Below are positions 51,997 through 60,851 of a stretch of 64,000 nucleotides of DNA, in pieces. The stretch covers positions 64,756-128,755 of the forward strand of contig JAHECA010000002.1 of the NCBI GenBank assembly GCA_024642005.1, read 5' to 3'. The DNA comes from Robiginitalea sp. Lineage in GTDB: Bacteria > Bacteroidota > Bacteroidia > Flavobacteriales > Flavobacteriaceae. Each line of letters opens with the position of its first letter. Positions within the stretch are counted from its first letter, which is position 1. Made by a program: the position numbers and the translations under genes. Under the pieces are notes generated by a model. The model had not been told where the DNA came from. It ran no database searches and was given only the letters and a program-made list of their open reading frames with translations.

Positions 51997-53772
51997 ATGA
52001 AACCATTGGCCATCAGGCACCTGCTTTTGCTAACCGGTTTAGTGCTGTCGAACGTCCTGTGTGGGCAGCATGCCCTTAATATCATCAGGGAGGAGGTAAA
52101 AATACCCATGCGCGACGGGGTAAACCTGGGGGCAATCCTCTATCGCCCCGAGGAGGCAGGCAAATACCCCACCCTGGTCTACCGCACGCCATACGGCGTT
52201 GACGCCTACGATGCCACGGCCCAGATACCCATTAAGGCTGCCAGGCGGGGCTACCTGGTTATTCTGGTCGATGTACGGGGCCGGTTGCGAAGCGAAGGCG
52301 AGTTCGAGGCCTACCGCAACGAAAAGCAGGACGGGTACGACGTGATCGAATGGGCGGCCCGGCACCCGCAATCGAGTGGCAGGGTAGGCACCTATGGGGG
52401 CTCCTATCCGGGTATAGTCCAATGGCTGGCCATGTCGCAGTCGCCTCCGCACCTGATGGCAGCCGCCCCTGAAATGACCCCGGTGGGCAGCCACCATTTC
52501 ATGTACTTTGGCGGGGCCTTTTCGCACCTCTGGATCGACTGGTTTGTCCCCTACATCCTGCCCGATAAGCGGAAACGGGCCCAGGACCCCACAGGGGCCT
52601 GGGACGAGGAGTTAGCCTCCCAAATATGGATGGCCTCCGATCGCAAGCCCTGGTACGACTACCGGCCGATGCACGACATGCCCTTGCTGAAAACATATGC
52701 CCCGGAATATTACGACTGGCTCTCGCACCCCGATTCAGGCCCCTGGTGGGATTTCCTGAACGTGGAGCACGATTTTGAGAAATTCCAGAACCCGACTTTT
52801 CTGCTGAGCGGGTGGTACGATGCCGCATACGGCCCCGAGGGTGCTACCAGGGGCTTTGGAAAGATGAAGGAGCATGCCGCCACGGCCCAGGCGCGCGACC
52901 AGACGAAGCTAATCCTGGGCCCCTGGAACCACACCTCCCTGAACAGCCGCAAAACCCGGTTCGGGGAGGTAGACTTTGGCACCAATGCCGGCCTCGATTA
53001 CGATCGGGAGTTGCTGAACTGGTTCGATGAAATCCTGAAGGGGGAAACCGGCAAGAGTCAGCTGCCCCCGGTGAGCATCTTTGTGATGGGGGAGAACAAG
53101 TGGCGGGCAGAAAGCGAATGGCCGCTGAAAAGGGCCGTCGCCACTTCCTTTTACCTGCATGCCGGTGCACCCGACAAAAAGGGGGGAGGAGACCTTAGCC
53201 CGGCTTTGCCTGGAAGGGAAAAACCGGACGGCTACCTGTTTGATCCCGATTTTCCGGTGTGGGACAAATCGTTTGAGAAATCGTACCCCTATGACCAGCG
53301 GGCCATCGAATCGCGCAAAGATGTCCTGGTCTACACTTCGCCGGTTTTGGACCAGCCCCTGGAAGTCACCGGGGAAATCGTGGTCGAACTCTATGTGAGT
53401 TCCACAGCCAGGGACACTGACTTTTCTTTTACCCTGTGCGATGTCTATCCGGACGGTACCTCCATAAACCTGCACGGCCTGGATGCGGGTCACCTGCGGA
53501 TGCGTTACCGGAAGGGTATGGAGCGGCAGGAGCTGATGCAGCCCGGGGAGGTATATAAGGTCACGATCGGGCAGGCGTATACGTCTAACCTGTTCAAAGC
53601 CGGCCACCGTATTCGTTTGAACATCACCAGCAGCATGGCTCCCCACTACGACCCCAACCCCAATACCGGGAACCAAATCGCCACGGAAGCCGAGCTCGTC
53701 CCCGCCCGGAATTCGGTTTATCACGACAGAGCCCGGCCTTCCCGGGTCCTTCTGCCGGTGGTGCCGAGGTAG
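51997..53772 (+). CDS. CocE/NonD-family serine hydrolase (X-Pro dipeptidyl-peptidase-like), secreted
   Basis: A 591-residue exported alpha/beta hydrolase with signal peptide ending VLCGQ. The order is characteristic: MRDGVNLGAILYRPEEAGKYP at the N-terminus, the nucleophile elbow GTYGGSYPG (Ser near residue 134), the acid and His later, and a C-terminal jelly-roll lid (LEVTGEIVVELYVSSTARDTDF). Family members cleave acyl esters, amides or X-Pro dipeptides. It is 20 bases after the metallohydrolase and ends the transcript that starts at 44731. Confidence 0.88.
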   Translation: MKPLAIRHLLLLTGLVLSNVLCGQHALNIIREEVKIPMRDGVNLGAILYRPEEAGKYPTLVYRTPYGVDAYDATAQIPIKAARRGYLVILVDVRGRLRSEGEFEAYRNEKQDGYDVIEWAARHPQSSGRVGTYGGSYPGIVQWLAMSQSPPHLMAAAPEMTPVGSHHFMYFGGAFSHLWIDWFVPYILPDKRKRAQDPTGAWDEELASQIWMASDRKPWYDYRPMHDMPLLKTYAPEYYDWLSHPDSGPWWDFLNVEHDFEKFQNPTFLLSGWYDAAYGPEGATRGFGKMKEHAATAQARDQTKLILGPWNHTSLNSRKTRFGEVDFGTNAGLDYDRELLNWFDEILKGETGKSQLPPVSIFVMGENKWRAESEWPLKRAVATSFYLHAGAPDKKGGGDLSPALPGREKPDGYLFDPDFPVWDKSFEKSYPYDQRAIESRKDVLVYTSPVLDQPLEVTGEIVVELYVSSTARDTDFSFTLCDVYPDGTSINLHGLDAGHLRMRYRKGMERQELMQPGEVYKVTIGQAYTSNLFKAGHRIRLNITSSMAPHYDPNPNTGNQIATEAELVPARNSVYHDRARPSRVLLPVVPR

Positions 53773-53918
53773 GCAGTTTATAAATTACCGGTGCGCCGCG
53801 CCCGCGAGGCAGGACGGGCGTGGTTCCGCCCAGGCGAAATGGACTTGGCCGACGAAGCGTCCCTGTAAATTGGTGCTGGTTTTTTGCAGGGCAATCTGCT
53901 AAATTGGTTAATGGGGGT

Positions 53919-53934
53919 GGGGGGTATGCCCCCC
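53919..53934 (+). other. GC hairpin GGGGGG-TATG-CCCCCC between convergent genes
   Basis: A perfect six-base stem with a TATG loop, placed 147 bases after the CocE-type gene and 21 before the end of engB. TAAATTGG occurs twice upstream (53866-53873 and 53900-53907), and the TAAATTGG-plus-GC-hairpin arrangement resembles 11287-11317. There is no T-run. Confidence 0.4.
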
Positions 53935-53954
53935 TGCCTGGAATGGCGGTGTTT

Positions 53955-54569
53955 TTACCGCTGCGAGGCGCGAAAAGCCACATTGATTTCCCCTATGTAC
54001 CCCAACAGGGCTTCCTTGCCTTCCCCGGAAGCCGATGACGTTACAAAGTAGGGCGGGGTTTCAGCCCAGCCGGCCTGTTCCATGGCTTGCAGATACTCGG
54101 CCGTATGCCGCTCCAGGGCACCGGGCTTGAGCTTGTCTGCTTTGGTAAAGACAATCGAAAACGGGATTTCCGCATTGGTGAGCCACTCCATGAAGGTCAG
54201 GTCCATGGGCTGGGGGGCATGGCGCACGTCGACCAGTACAAAGGCCGAAAGCAGCTGGCGTCGTTCCCTGAAATAGCGTTCGATGAGCTTCTGGAAGGCG
54301 GCCTTGTCTTTTTTGGAGGCTCGGGCATACCCGTATCCGGGCAAATCTACCAGGTACCAGTCGCCGTTGATCAGAAAGTGGTTGATAAGCTGGGTTTTGC
54401 CCGGCCGTCCCGAAGTCTTGGCCAGGTGTTTCTGGTGGGTCAGCATATTGATCAGGGACGACTTGCCAACATTGGAACGGCCGATAAAGGCGTATTCGGG
54501 CAGGGGTTCCTGAGGGCATTTCGCCACGTCGGTGTTGCTGGTCAGGAATGTGGCGCTTTTGACCTTCAT
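53955..54569 (-). CDS. engB: Ribosome biogenesis GTPase EngB/YsxC
   Basis: A 204-residue small GTPase needed for late 50S assembly. G1 is GRSNVGKSSLIN, G3 is DLPGYGYA preceded by GRPGKTQLINHFL (the switch I segment unique to the family), and G4 is FTKADKL. Length and start (MKVKSATFLTSNTDVAKCP) agree with the family. It is preceded 49 bases upstream on the same strand by the alpha/beta hydrolase. Confidence 0.95.
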   Translation of the reverse strand: MKVKSATFLTSNTDVAKCPQEPLPEYAFIGRSNVGKSSLINMLTHQKHLAKTSGRPGKTQLINHFLINGDWYLVDLPGYGYARASKKDKAAFQKLIERYFRERRQLLSAFVLVDVRHAPQPMDLTFMEWLTNAEIPFSIVFTKADKLKPGALERHTAEYLQAMEQAGWAETPPYFVTSSASGEGKEALLGYIGEINVAFRASQR

Positions 54570-54618
54570 TGTCAGGGGTTCGGATTGGCAGGGGCCTGGT
54601 TTTAGGCCGCTACCGGGT

Positions 54619-55383
54619 CTAGAACTGCCGTTTCTGCAGCCAGGACTCCAATATGCGGTTGAAGTCTTCCGGGTGTTCCATCATCGGGGCGTGCCCGCAT
54701 TTGGGGATCCAGAAGAGCTCCGAATCGGGCAAAAGCTGATGGAATTCCTGGGCTACGTTTGGCGGGGTTACCGTGTCGTTTTCGCCCCAGATAATACAGG
54801 TGGGGGTCTTCATCTTCGGCAGGTCCTTAGACATGTTGTGGCGGATGGCACTTTTGGCGATGGCCAGCGTTTTTACCAGCTTCATGCGGTCGTTTACCGT
54901 GGCAAAGACCTCGTCAACGATCTCCTTGGTGGCCACCTCGGGGTCGTAAAAGACATCCTGGGCCTTTTTCTTGATGAACTCGTAGTCGCCCCGCTTGGGG
55001 TAGCCGTCGCCCATGGCACTTTCATAGAGGCCAGAGCTGCCGGTAATGACCAGGGCGCGTACCATCTCGGGATACATTTTGGTGTGCAGCAGCCCGATAT
55101 GGCCGCCCAGGGAATTCCCCAGCAAAATGACGTCGTGCAGCCCTTTGAACTCGATAAATTGTTCCAGGAAACGCGCAAAATTACGCACGTTGGTCTTGAT
55201 CAGCGGCATGTCGTAAATGGGAAGTTCCGGGATGAGCACTTTATAGCCCTTGCCCGGAAAGTACTCCGTGACGCCCTGAAAATTGCTCAGTCCGCCCATC
55301 AGGCCGTGCAGGATAATCATGGGGGTGCCTTCCCCTTTTTCAATATAGCGGTATTTCCCCTCCCGAATGATTTGGTCTTCCAT
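54619..55383 (-). CDS. Alpha/beta hydrolase
   Basis: A 254-residue cytoplasmic hydrolase. The oxyanion region is MIILHGLMGGLSNF, the nucleophile elbow is LLGNSLGGHIG (Ser near residue 97), the acid lies in WGENDTVTP and the His in CGHAPMMEHPEDF. Relatives include meta-cleavage-product hydrolases and lipases; substrate unknown. It is divergent from the division cluster, whose promoter region it flanks, and probably co-transcribed with engB. Confidence 0.9.
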   Translation of the reverse strand: MEDQIIREGKYRYIEKGEGTPMIILHGLMGGLSNFQGVTEYFPGKGYKVLIPELPIYDMPLIKTNVRNFARFLEQFIEFKGLHDVILLGNSLGGHIGLLHTKMYPEMVRALVITGSSGLYESAMGDGYPKRGDYEFIKKKAQDVFYDPEVATKEIVDEVFATVNDRMKLVKTLAIAKSAIRHNMSKDLPKMKTPTCIIWGENDTVTPPNVAQEFHQLLPDSELFWIPKCGHAPMMEHPEDFNRILESWLQKRQF

Positions 55384-55567
55384 GCTGGGCTGCTCAGTTC
55401 AGTTGGCAAATATAGGGAAATATACAATTAAGTAAGGTGAGCAAAATCAGCAGGTAACTGGACACGTCCATAGGGTTCGGCCCACGGGGTCTTCCCACCG
55501 GTTCGGCTGCCTGAAATCGGACTTTTTCGCAGTAAACAAGGGCTGAAAGCCTAAATTTTTCAACAAA

Positions 55568-55597
55568 GTGGTAATTTGTGGTAATATGTGGTAATAA
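55568..55597 (+). promoter_or_regulatory. Three MraZ-type direct repeats (10-base period)
   Basis: Three consecutive copies of GTGGTAAT(A/T)(T/A) with exact 10-base spacing begin at 55568, 55578 and 55588. Short G-rich direct repeats at one helical turn just upstream of mraZ are the known operator type for MraZ, which represses its own cluster in E. coli. Their overlap with the promoter region here fits repression by the first gene product. Confidence 0.8.
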
Positions 55598-55603
55598 TTT
55601 CTA

Positions 55604-55611
55604 TATATTTG
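55604..55611 (+). promoter_or_regulatory. -7 element (TATATTTG) of the division/cell-wall cluster
   Basis: Perfect TAnnTTTG match directly after the MraZ boxes and 31 bases before the mraZ GTG. A TTTG at 55575-55578 lies inside the boxes but at 25-base spacing, longer than usual, so the -33 element is uncertain. Confidence 0.65.
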
Positions 55612-55642
55612 AGTTTTATTAACAAAATCAACACGCATTTCC

Positions 55643-56107
55643 GTGGTCAGCTTCATTGGGACATATGATTGTAAAGCCGATGCCAAAGGGCGTATCATGA
55701 TCCCTGTGACCCTGAAGAACCAGATGGTTCCCATCCTCAACGAAGGCTTTGTAATCAAGCGGTCTGTGTTCCAGTCCTGCCTGGAGCTCTACCCCATGTC
55801 GGAGTGGAACCAGCTCATGCAGCGGATGCACCGCAAGAACCGCTTCAAGAAAAAGAACAACGATTTCATCCGCCGTTTCACGGCCGGGGTGAAGCCGGTC
55901 GAGATCGATGCCACCGGGCGCCTGCTCATCCCCAGGAACCTGATGTCAGTGGCCGACATCGACAAGGAGGTGGTGCTCAGTTCTGCGATCAACATCATCG
56001 AGATCTGGGACAAAGACCACTACGAGAAAGTACTCGAAGAAACGGCTGTCGACTTTGCCGACCTGGCCGAGGAAGTGATGGGGGATGACGGAGATGAATT
56101 ACCATAA
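55643..56107 (+). CDS. mraZ: Transcriptional regulator MraZ
   Basis: A 154-residue protein with two AbrB-like swapped-hairpin DNA-binding repeats. Each carries a DxxGR motif: DAKGRIMIP near residue 13 and DATGRLLIP near residue 85. MraZ forms a ring and represses the division/cell-wall operon. It starts at GTG 55643 (MVSFIGTYDCKADAKGR after initiation); there is no in-frame ATG before the conserved sequence. Its stop overlaps rsmH by 23 bases. Confidence 0.96.
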   Translation: MVSFIGTYDCKADAKGRIMIPVTLKNQMVPILNEGFVIKRSVFQSCLELYPMSEWNQLMQRMHRKNRFKKKNNDFIRRFTAGVKPVEIDATGRLLIPRNLMSVADIDKEVVLSSAINIIEIWDKDHYEKVLEETAVDFADLAEEVMGDDGDELP

Positions 56108-57017
56108 CCCCGTGCTGTTGCAGGCCTCTGTAGATGGCCTGGCGATAAGCGAAAACGGGGTATACGTAGACGCTACCTTCGGCGGTGGCGGACACAGCCG
56201 GGAGGTCCTGGCCAGACTGGGTCCCCGGGGCAGGTTATTTGCCTTTGACCAGGACGAAGACGCCCTGGCCAACCGGCCGGAAGACGATCGCTTCACGCTG
56301 ATCGGGGAAAATTTCCGGTATCTGAGACAGTATTTGAAGTTCTATGGCATTCTGAAGGTTGATGGGATTTTAGCCGATTTCGGCGTTTCCTCCCACCAGT
56401 TCGACCAGGCAGACCGCGGTTTTTCGACCCGTTTCGAAGGGGAGCTCGACATGCGGATGGACCGGCGCTCGTCCCTTTCGGCCAAGGAAGTGGTAAACAG
56501 CTACTCCTTTGAGCAGTTGCGGGGCATCTTTAGCCGGTATGGCGAGCTGCGCAAGTCGGGCCCCATGGCCGGGGCCATCGTCAGGGAGCGCGACCGGCAA
56601 CAGATCGAGACCACGGCCCAGCTCAAGGAGGTGGTGCAGCCCCTGCTCCAGAAGGGCAGGGAGTTCAAAGAGCTGGCCCAGCTCTATCAGGCCATCCGCA
56701 TGGAGGTGAACCAGGAGCTGGCGGCCCTGGAGGAGTTCCTGCTGCAGACCACGGAGCTGTTGCGCCCGGGCGGACGCCTGAGCCTGATCAGCTACCATTC
56801 CCTGGAAGACCGGCTGGTAAAGCGGTTTATCCGTACCGGGAAGTTCGAGGGGGAGGCCGAGAAGGACTTTTACGGCAATTCGCTGGCGCCGTTCAGGAAA
56901 GTTGGGAACCTCATCGTGCCCGATGAGGCGGAAATCCAGGTCAACCCCAGAGCCAGAAGTGCCAAGCTCCGCATAGCTGAGCGCATGGCAGTGACCAAAC
57001 AACACGAGAGAAAATGA
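56085..57017 (+). CDS. rsmH: 16S rRNA C1402 N4-methyltransferase
   Basis: A 310-residue SAM-dependent methyltransferase. The SAM loop is DATFGGGGHSREVL near residue 25, the GILADFGVSSHQFDQADRGFS segment follows, and SLISYHSLEDRLVKRFI marks the C-terminal part. Either the ATG at 56085 or the one at 56094 (MNYHNPVLL) could initiate; both lie inside mraZ. The stop overlaps the ftsL-like gene by four bases (ATGA). Confidence 0.95.
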   Translation: MTEMNYHNPVLLQASVDGLAISENGVYVDATFGGGGHSREVLARLGPRGRLFAFDQDEDALANRPEDDRFTLIGENFRYLRQYLKFYGILKVDGILADFGVSSHQFDQADRGFSTRFEGELDMRMDRRSSLSAKEVVNSYSFEQLRGIFSRYGELRKSGPMAGAIVRERDRQQIETTAQLKEVVQPLLQKGREFKELAQLYQAIRMEVNQELAALEEFLLQTTELLRPGGRLSLISYHSLEDRLVKRFIRTGKFEGEAEKDFYGNSLAPFRKVGNLIVPDEAEIQVNPRARSAKLRIAERMAVTKQHERK

Positions 57018-57331
57018 AAACAGGATTGGTATCTATTCTGAAGGGCAAGTTCCTGGTGAGCGGTGACGCTCCCAAGAACTGGCTTTTTATCGTCTTTGCC
57101 TCGGGCCTTGCGACCATTATGATCGCCAGTTCGCATGCGGCCGACCGGAAAGTGCACCAGATCGCTGCTCTGAACGAAGAGGTCCAGGAGCTGCGGAGCG
57201 AATTCGTTGAAATCCGCTCGCGCGCTCAGCGCCTCAAGCTCGAATCGACCATCAGGGCCAGTGTCTTGCAGGCCGGCCTCGGGCCCGCCGATACCCCTCC
57301 CCATAAAATCATCGTGAGCCCAACCGAATAA
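57014..57331 (+). CDS. FtsL-like division protein
   Basis: A 105-residue bitopic protein: a short basic cytoplasmic N-terminus, one membrane helix at about 22-40 (NWLFIVFASGLATIMIASS), and a periplasmic leucine-zipper-like coiled coil (AALNEEVQELRSEFVEIRSRAQ and on). Position between rsmH and the transpeptidase, size and topology identify it as FtsL-type, which forms a complex with FtsB/FtsQ. Sequence similarity to proteobacterial FtsL is very low, as usual. Confidence 0.85.
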   Translation: MKTGLVSILKGKFLVSGDAPKNWLFIVFASGLATIMIASSHAADRKVHQIAALNEEVQELRSEFVEIRSRAQRLKLESTIRASVLQAGLGPADTPPHKIIVSPTE

Positions 57332-57333
57332 CC

Positions 57334-59340
57334 ATGGCCACCACCCCCAAACATATCATGACTCGTCTGTACCTGGTTGCTGGCGCGCTCTTCCTGTTCG
57401 CAGGGGCGGTTGTCTTCAAGCTCATCGATATTCAGACCGTGGAGGGGGATAAGTACCGTGAACTGGCCATGGAACGCACTGAAAAGATGTTCACCATTGC
57501 CCCGAACCGTGGCAACCTCTATTCCGAAGACGGCAGCCTGCTGGCCACCTCGGTCACCAAATACACCATCCGCTTCGACGCTGTTACGGTTTCCTCTGCC
57601 GATTTTGAGGCCGAAGTGGGAGCGCTATCGCGCGCCCTCTCCGGTTTGCTGGGCCAATCGGCCGGGCATTACGAGCAGCTGCTCCGCAAGGCGCGGGCCA
57701 ATAAGAACAGGTACACCCTTGTGGCCCGCAACCTGGATTATTCCGGGTATGTGGCCGTAAAAGGCTTCCCGCTTTTCAAAAAAGGTCCCAATAAAGGGGG
57801 AATAATTATCGAACAGCAAACCGTGCGCGAACACCCGCTTGGAAAAATCGCCGAACGCAGCGTGGGCTATGAACGCTACGACGAGCAGGGCTATGCCACC
57901 CGGGTGGGGCTGGAAGGGGCCTTTGGGACCTACCTGCGCGGGGTGGAAGGCAAACGGCTCAAGCAAAAGATCGCCAAGGGACAATGGAAACCAATTGGCC
58001 TCGACAACATTATCGAGCCCAAAGACGGCTACGACGTGATTTCCACCATCGATATCAATATACAGGATATCGCCCACCATGCCCTGCTGCAGCAACTCGA
58101 GCACTACAAGGCCGAGCACGGGTGCGTGATCGTGATGGAGACCCACACAGGCGAAATCAAGGCGATCAGCAACCTGGGCCGCACAGCCGACGGGTCCTAT
58201 TACGAGCGCCTGAACTACGCCATAGGCGAATCGCATGAGCCGGGCTCAACCTTCAAGCTCATGTCGCTGGTGGCTGCCCTCGAAGACGGCGTGGTCGATA
58301 CGGCTACTGTAGTCGATACCGAAAAAGGGTACTGGCGCATTTACGACCGAACCGTGCGTGACTCCAAGCATGGGGGGTATGGCAAGATCAGCGTGGGCAA
58401 GGCCTTTGAGGTTTCGTCTAACACTGCCTTTGCCAAGATTATCCACAACGGCTACAAGGACCACCCGCAGCGCTATGTGAACCGGCTTAATGATATGGGG
58501 CTGGGCAGCATGCTCGACCTGCCAATCAAAGGAGAGGGCGATCCGGTAATCCGGCGGCCCGGAGACAAGGGCTGGTCGGGAATCTCCCTGGCCTGGATGT
58601 CGCACGGGTACGAAGTGTCGCTCACCCCGCTGCAGACCCTTGCCTTTTACAATGCCATCGCCAACGACGGGGAGTTGCTCCGGCCGAGACTCATCAGGGA
58701 GGTGCGTGAATGGGACCGTACCGTGGCCCGCTTCGACAAGGAAGTGCTCAACCCTGCCATTTGTTCCAAAGAAACCGTGCGCCAGGTGCAGCAGCTCATG
58801 CGCAATGTGGTGGTGAAGAAGCACGGCACCGGCCACCGCCTCGATTCGCCTTACCTGGCCCTGGCCGGCAAAACGGGCACTGCCCAGAAAAACTACGCGG
58901 TTAAAGATCCCGCAAAACTCGCATACATCTCCACCTTTGCCGGCTATTTCCCGGCCGACAACCCGGAGTATTCCTGCATTGTTGTCATACACGAGCCCGA
59001 TAAAAGCGTCGGGTACTACGGGGCCGACGTATCGGGCCCGGTGTTCCGGTCGGTAGCCCAGAAGGTAATTGCCAACCGCCCGCTCGAAGAACACCTGGCG
59101 GGCATCAATATCGAGACCGCCCCCTTCGACAAGGCCTATGAAACGTATTACGAGGCCTCCCGAAACACCCCCCAGACCCTGCCTGATTTGCGGGGCATGA
59201 GCGGTATGGACGCGGTCTCCTTTTTGGAAAACCTGGGCGTGAAGGTAGAAGTGAAGGGCAATGGGAAGGTACGCCGCCAGTCGGTTTCCAAAGGAACCCG
59301 CATCAAGGAAGTCAAACGCATAGTGCTCGAACTCTCATGA
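57334..59340 (+). CDS. ftsI: Division-specific transpeptidase (FtsI/PBP3 type) with PASTA domain
   Basis: Cross-links septal peptidoglycan. The 668-residue protein has an N-terminal membrane anchor (about 12-32), the PBP dimerisation domain, and the transpeptidase domain with SxxK in EPGSTFKLMS, SxN in VSSNTAFAK and KTGT in LAGKTGTAQ. The last about 55 residues (TLPDLRGMSGMDAVSFLENL onward) are a single PASTA domain, found in many Bacteroidota FtsI proteins but not in E. coli. Two bases after the ftsL-like gene; stop overlaps murE (ATGA). Confidence 0.95.
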   Translation: MATTPKHIMTRLYLVAGALFLFAGAVVFKLIDIQTVEGDKYRELAMERTEKMFTIAPNRGNLYSEDGSLLATSVTKYTIRFDAVTVSSADFEAEVGALSRALSGLLGQSAGHYEQLLRKARANKNRYTLVARNLDYSGYVAVKGFPLFKKGPNKGGIIIEQQTVREHPLGKIAERSVGYERYDEQGYATRVGLEGAFGTYLRGVEGKRLKQKIAKGQWKPIGLDNIIEPKDGYDVISTIDINIQDIAHHALLQQLEHYKAEHGCVIVMETHTGEIKAISNLGRTADGSYYERLNYAIGESHEPGSTFKLMSLVAALEDGVVDTATVVDTEKGYWRIYDRTVRDSKHGGYGKISVGKAFEVSSNTAFAKIIHNGYKDHPQRYVNRLNDMGLGSMLDLPIKGEGDPVIRRPGDKGWSGISLAWMSHGYEVSLTPLQTLAFYNAIANDGELLRPRLIREVREWDRTVARFDKEVLNPAICSKETVRQVQQLMRNVVVKKHGTGHRLDSPYLALAGKTGTAQKNYAVKDPAKLAYISTFAGYFPADNPEYSCIVVIHEPDKSVGYYGADVSGPVFRSVAQKVIANRPLEEHLAGINIETAPFDKAYETYYEASRNTPQTLPDLRGMSGMDAVSFLENLGVKVEVKGNGKVRRQSVSKGTRIKEVKRIVLELS

Positions 59341-60806
59341 AAGCGCTCAAGGATATTTTATACGGGGTTTCCCTGACGGCCGTGAGCGGGAGTACCGCAG
59401 CCGGGATCGGGGCCATCTGCTTCGATTCGCGCGAAGTAGGGGCCGATGATGTCTTTGTGGCGATCAGGGGCACGGCTTCCGACGGGCACGCCTTTATCGG
59501 GAAAGCCGTCAAGGCAGGCGCCCGGGCCGTGATCTGCGAAGCACTGCCCGACCAGCTCGAAGACGGGGTAACCTATGCCGAGGTGCCCGACAGCCAGCAG
59601 GCGCTGGCCGTTATGGCTTCCAACTATTACGGGAACCCGTCCCTCAATCTGAAACTGGTGGGGGTAACGGGTACCAATGGCAAGACAACGGTAAGCACCC
59701 TGTTATACCAGCTTTTTAAAAAGGCCGGTTACAAGGTGGGGCTGCTCTCCACGATCCGCATCCTGGTAGACGAGGCTGAGTATGCCACCCATCACACTAC
59801 CCCCGACGCCCTTACCATCAACAAGTTCCTGGCCGAGATGAGCGCCGCAGGGGTCGAATACTGCTTTATGGAGGTTAGTTCGCACGGCCTGGCGCAGCAG
59901 CGCACGGCCGGGCTTCGTTTTGAGGGGGCCATTTTCACGAACCTGACCCACGACCACCTCGATTACCACAAAGATTTCGCCGAGTACCGCAACGCCAAAA
60001 AGCTGCTTTTCGATGGGTTGCCGCGCACTGCGTTTGCCCTGATCAACGCCGACGACAAGAACGGGCTTTTCATGATGCAGAACACCCGCGCCCGCAAGTA
60101 CACCTACGCGCTCAAGTCGTATGCCGACTTCAGGGCCCAGGTGTTGGAGCAGCAAATGGACGGACAGTTGCTCAAGATCCAGGACAACGAGGTCTGGACC
60201 AAGCTCATCGGCACTTTCAATGCTTATAATATCCTGGCCATCTACGGGACGGCCAGCCTTTTGGGCCTCGAGCCCCTGGAGATTTTGAAACTGCTCAGCG
60301 GCCTGCACTCCGTAGACGGCCGCTTTCAGTATTTCGTCTCCAAACAACGCATCACGGCAATTGTTGATTATGCCCATACGCCGGACGCCTTAAAAAATGT
60401 ATTGATTACCATCAATGCATTGAGGACTGGAAATGAAAACGTCATCACCGTAGTGGGGTGTGGTGGTGATCGTGACAAGTCTAAGCGTCCGGTAATGGGT
60501 CATATCGCTTCAGATATGAGCCAGACGGCCATTTTCACTTCAGATAACCCCAGATCGGAACCCCCCCAGACCATCATCGACCAGATGAAGGCCGGGGTGG
60601 AACCCCAGAATACCCGCAAGGTCCTGGCTATTGTCGACCGGGAAGAGGCCATTCGCACCGCCTGCCGGCTGGCAGCCGAGGGCGACATCATCCTGGTGGC
60701 GGGCAAAGGTCATGAAACCTATCAGGAAAGCGCCGGGGTCCGCAGGGATTTCGACGATTTCAAAACTGTAAAAAACGTATTGGAGAGCCTGGCCTCAGAG
60801 GCCTGA
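59337..60806 (+). CDS. murE: UDP-MurNAc-tripeptide synthetase (meso-DAP type)
   Basis: Adds the third amino acid to UDP-MurNAc-L-Ala-D-Glu. The 489-residue protein carries the Mur-ligase P-loop VTGTNGKTTVSTL near residue 109 and the DNPR motif (TSDNPRSEPP near residue 402), which selects meso-diaminopimelate rather than lysine. The start overlaps the ftsI stop. The murF gene normally found after murE in many bacteria is missing; mraY follows after 45 bases. Confidence 0.96.
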   Translation: MKALKDILYGVSLTAVSGSTAAGIGAICFDSREVGADDVFVAIRGTASDGHAFIGKAVKAGARAVICEALPDQLEDGVTYAEVPDSQQALAVMASNYYGNPSLNLKLVGVTGTNGKTTVSTLLYQLFKKAGYKVGLLSTIRILVDEAEYATHHTTPDALTINKFLAEMSAAGVEYCFMEVSSHGLAQQRTAGLRFEGAIFTNLTHDHLDYHKDFAEYRNAKKLLFDGLPRTAFALINADDKNGLFMMQNTRARKYTYALKSYADFRAQVLEQQMDGQLLKIQDNEVWTKLIGTFNAYNILAIYGTASLLGLEPLEILKLLSGLHSVDGRFQYFVSKQRITAIVDYAHTPDALKNVLITINALRTGNENVITVVGCGGDRDKSKRPVMGHIASDMSQTAIFTSDNPRSEPPQTIIDQMKAGVEPQNTRKVLAIVDREEAIRTACRLAAEGDIILVAGKGHETYQESAGVRRDFDDFKTVKNVLESLASEA

Positions 60807-60851
60807 ACCGTATAATGCCAAACGCGCCCCGAAGCGCAGAGAGAACAACCT

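Noticed and set aside
55447-55758. 103-codon minus-strand frame over the mraZ promoter
   Set aside because: Overlaps the operator, promoter and start of mraZ and has no homology; treated as chance.
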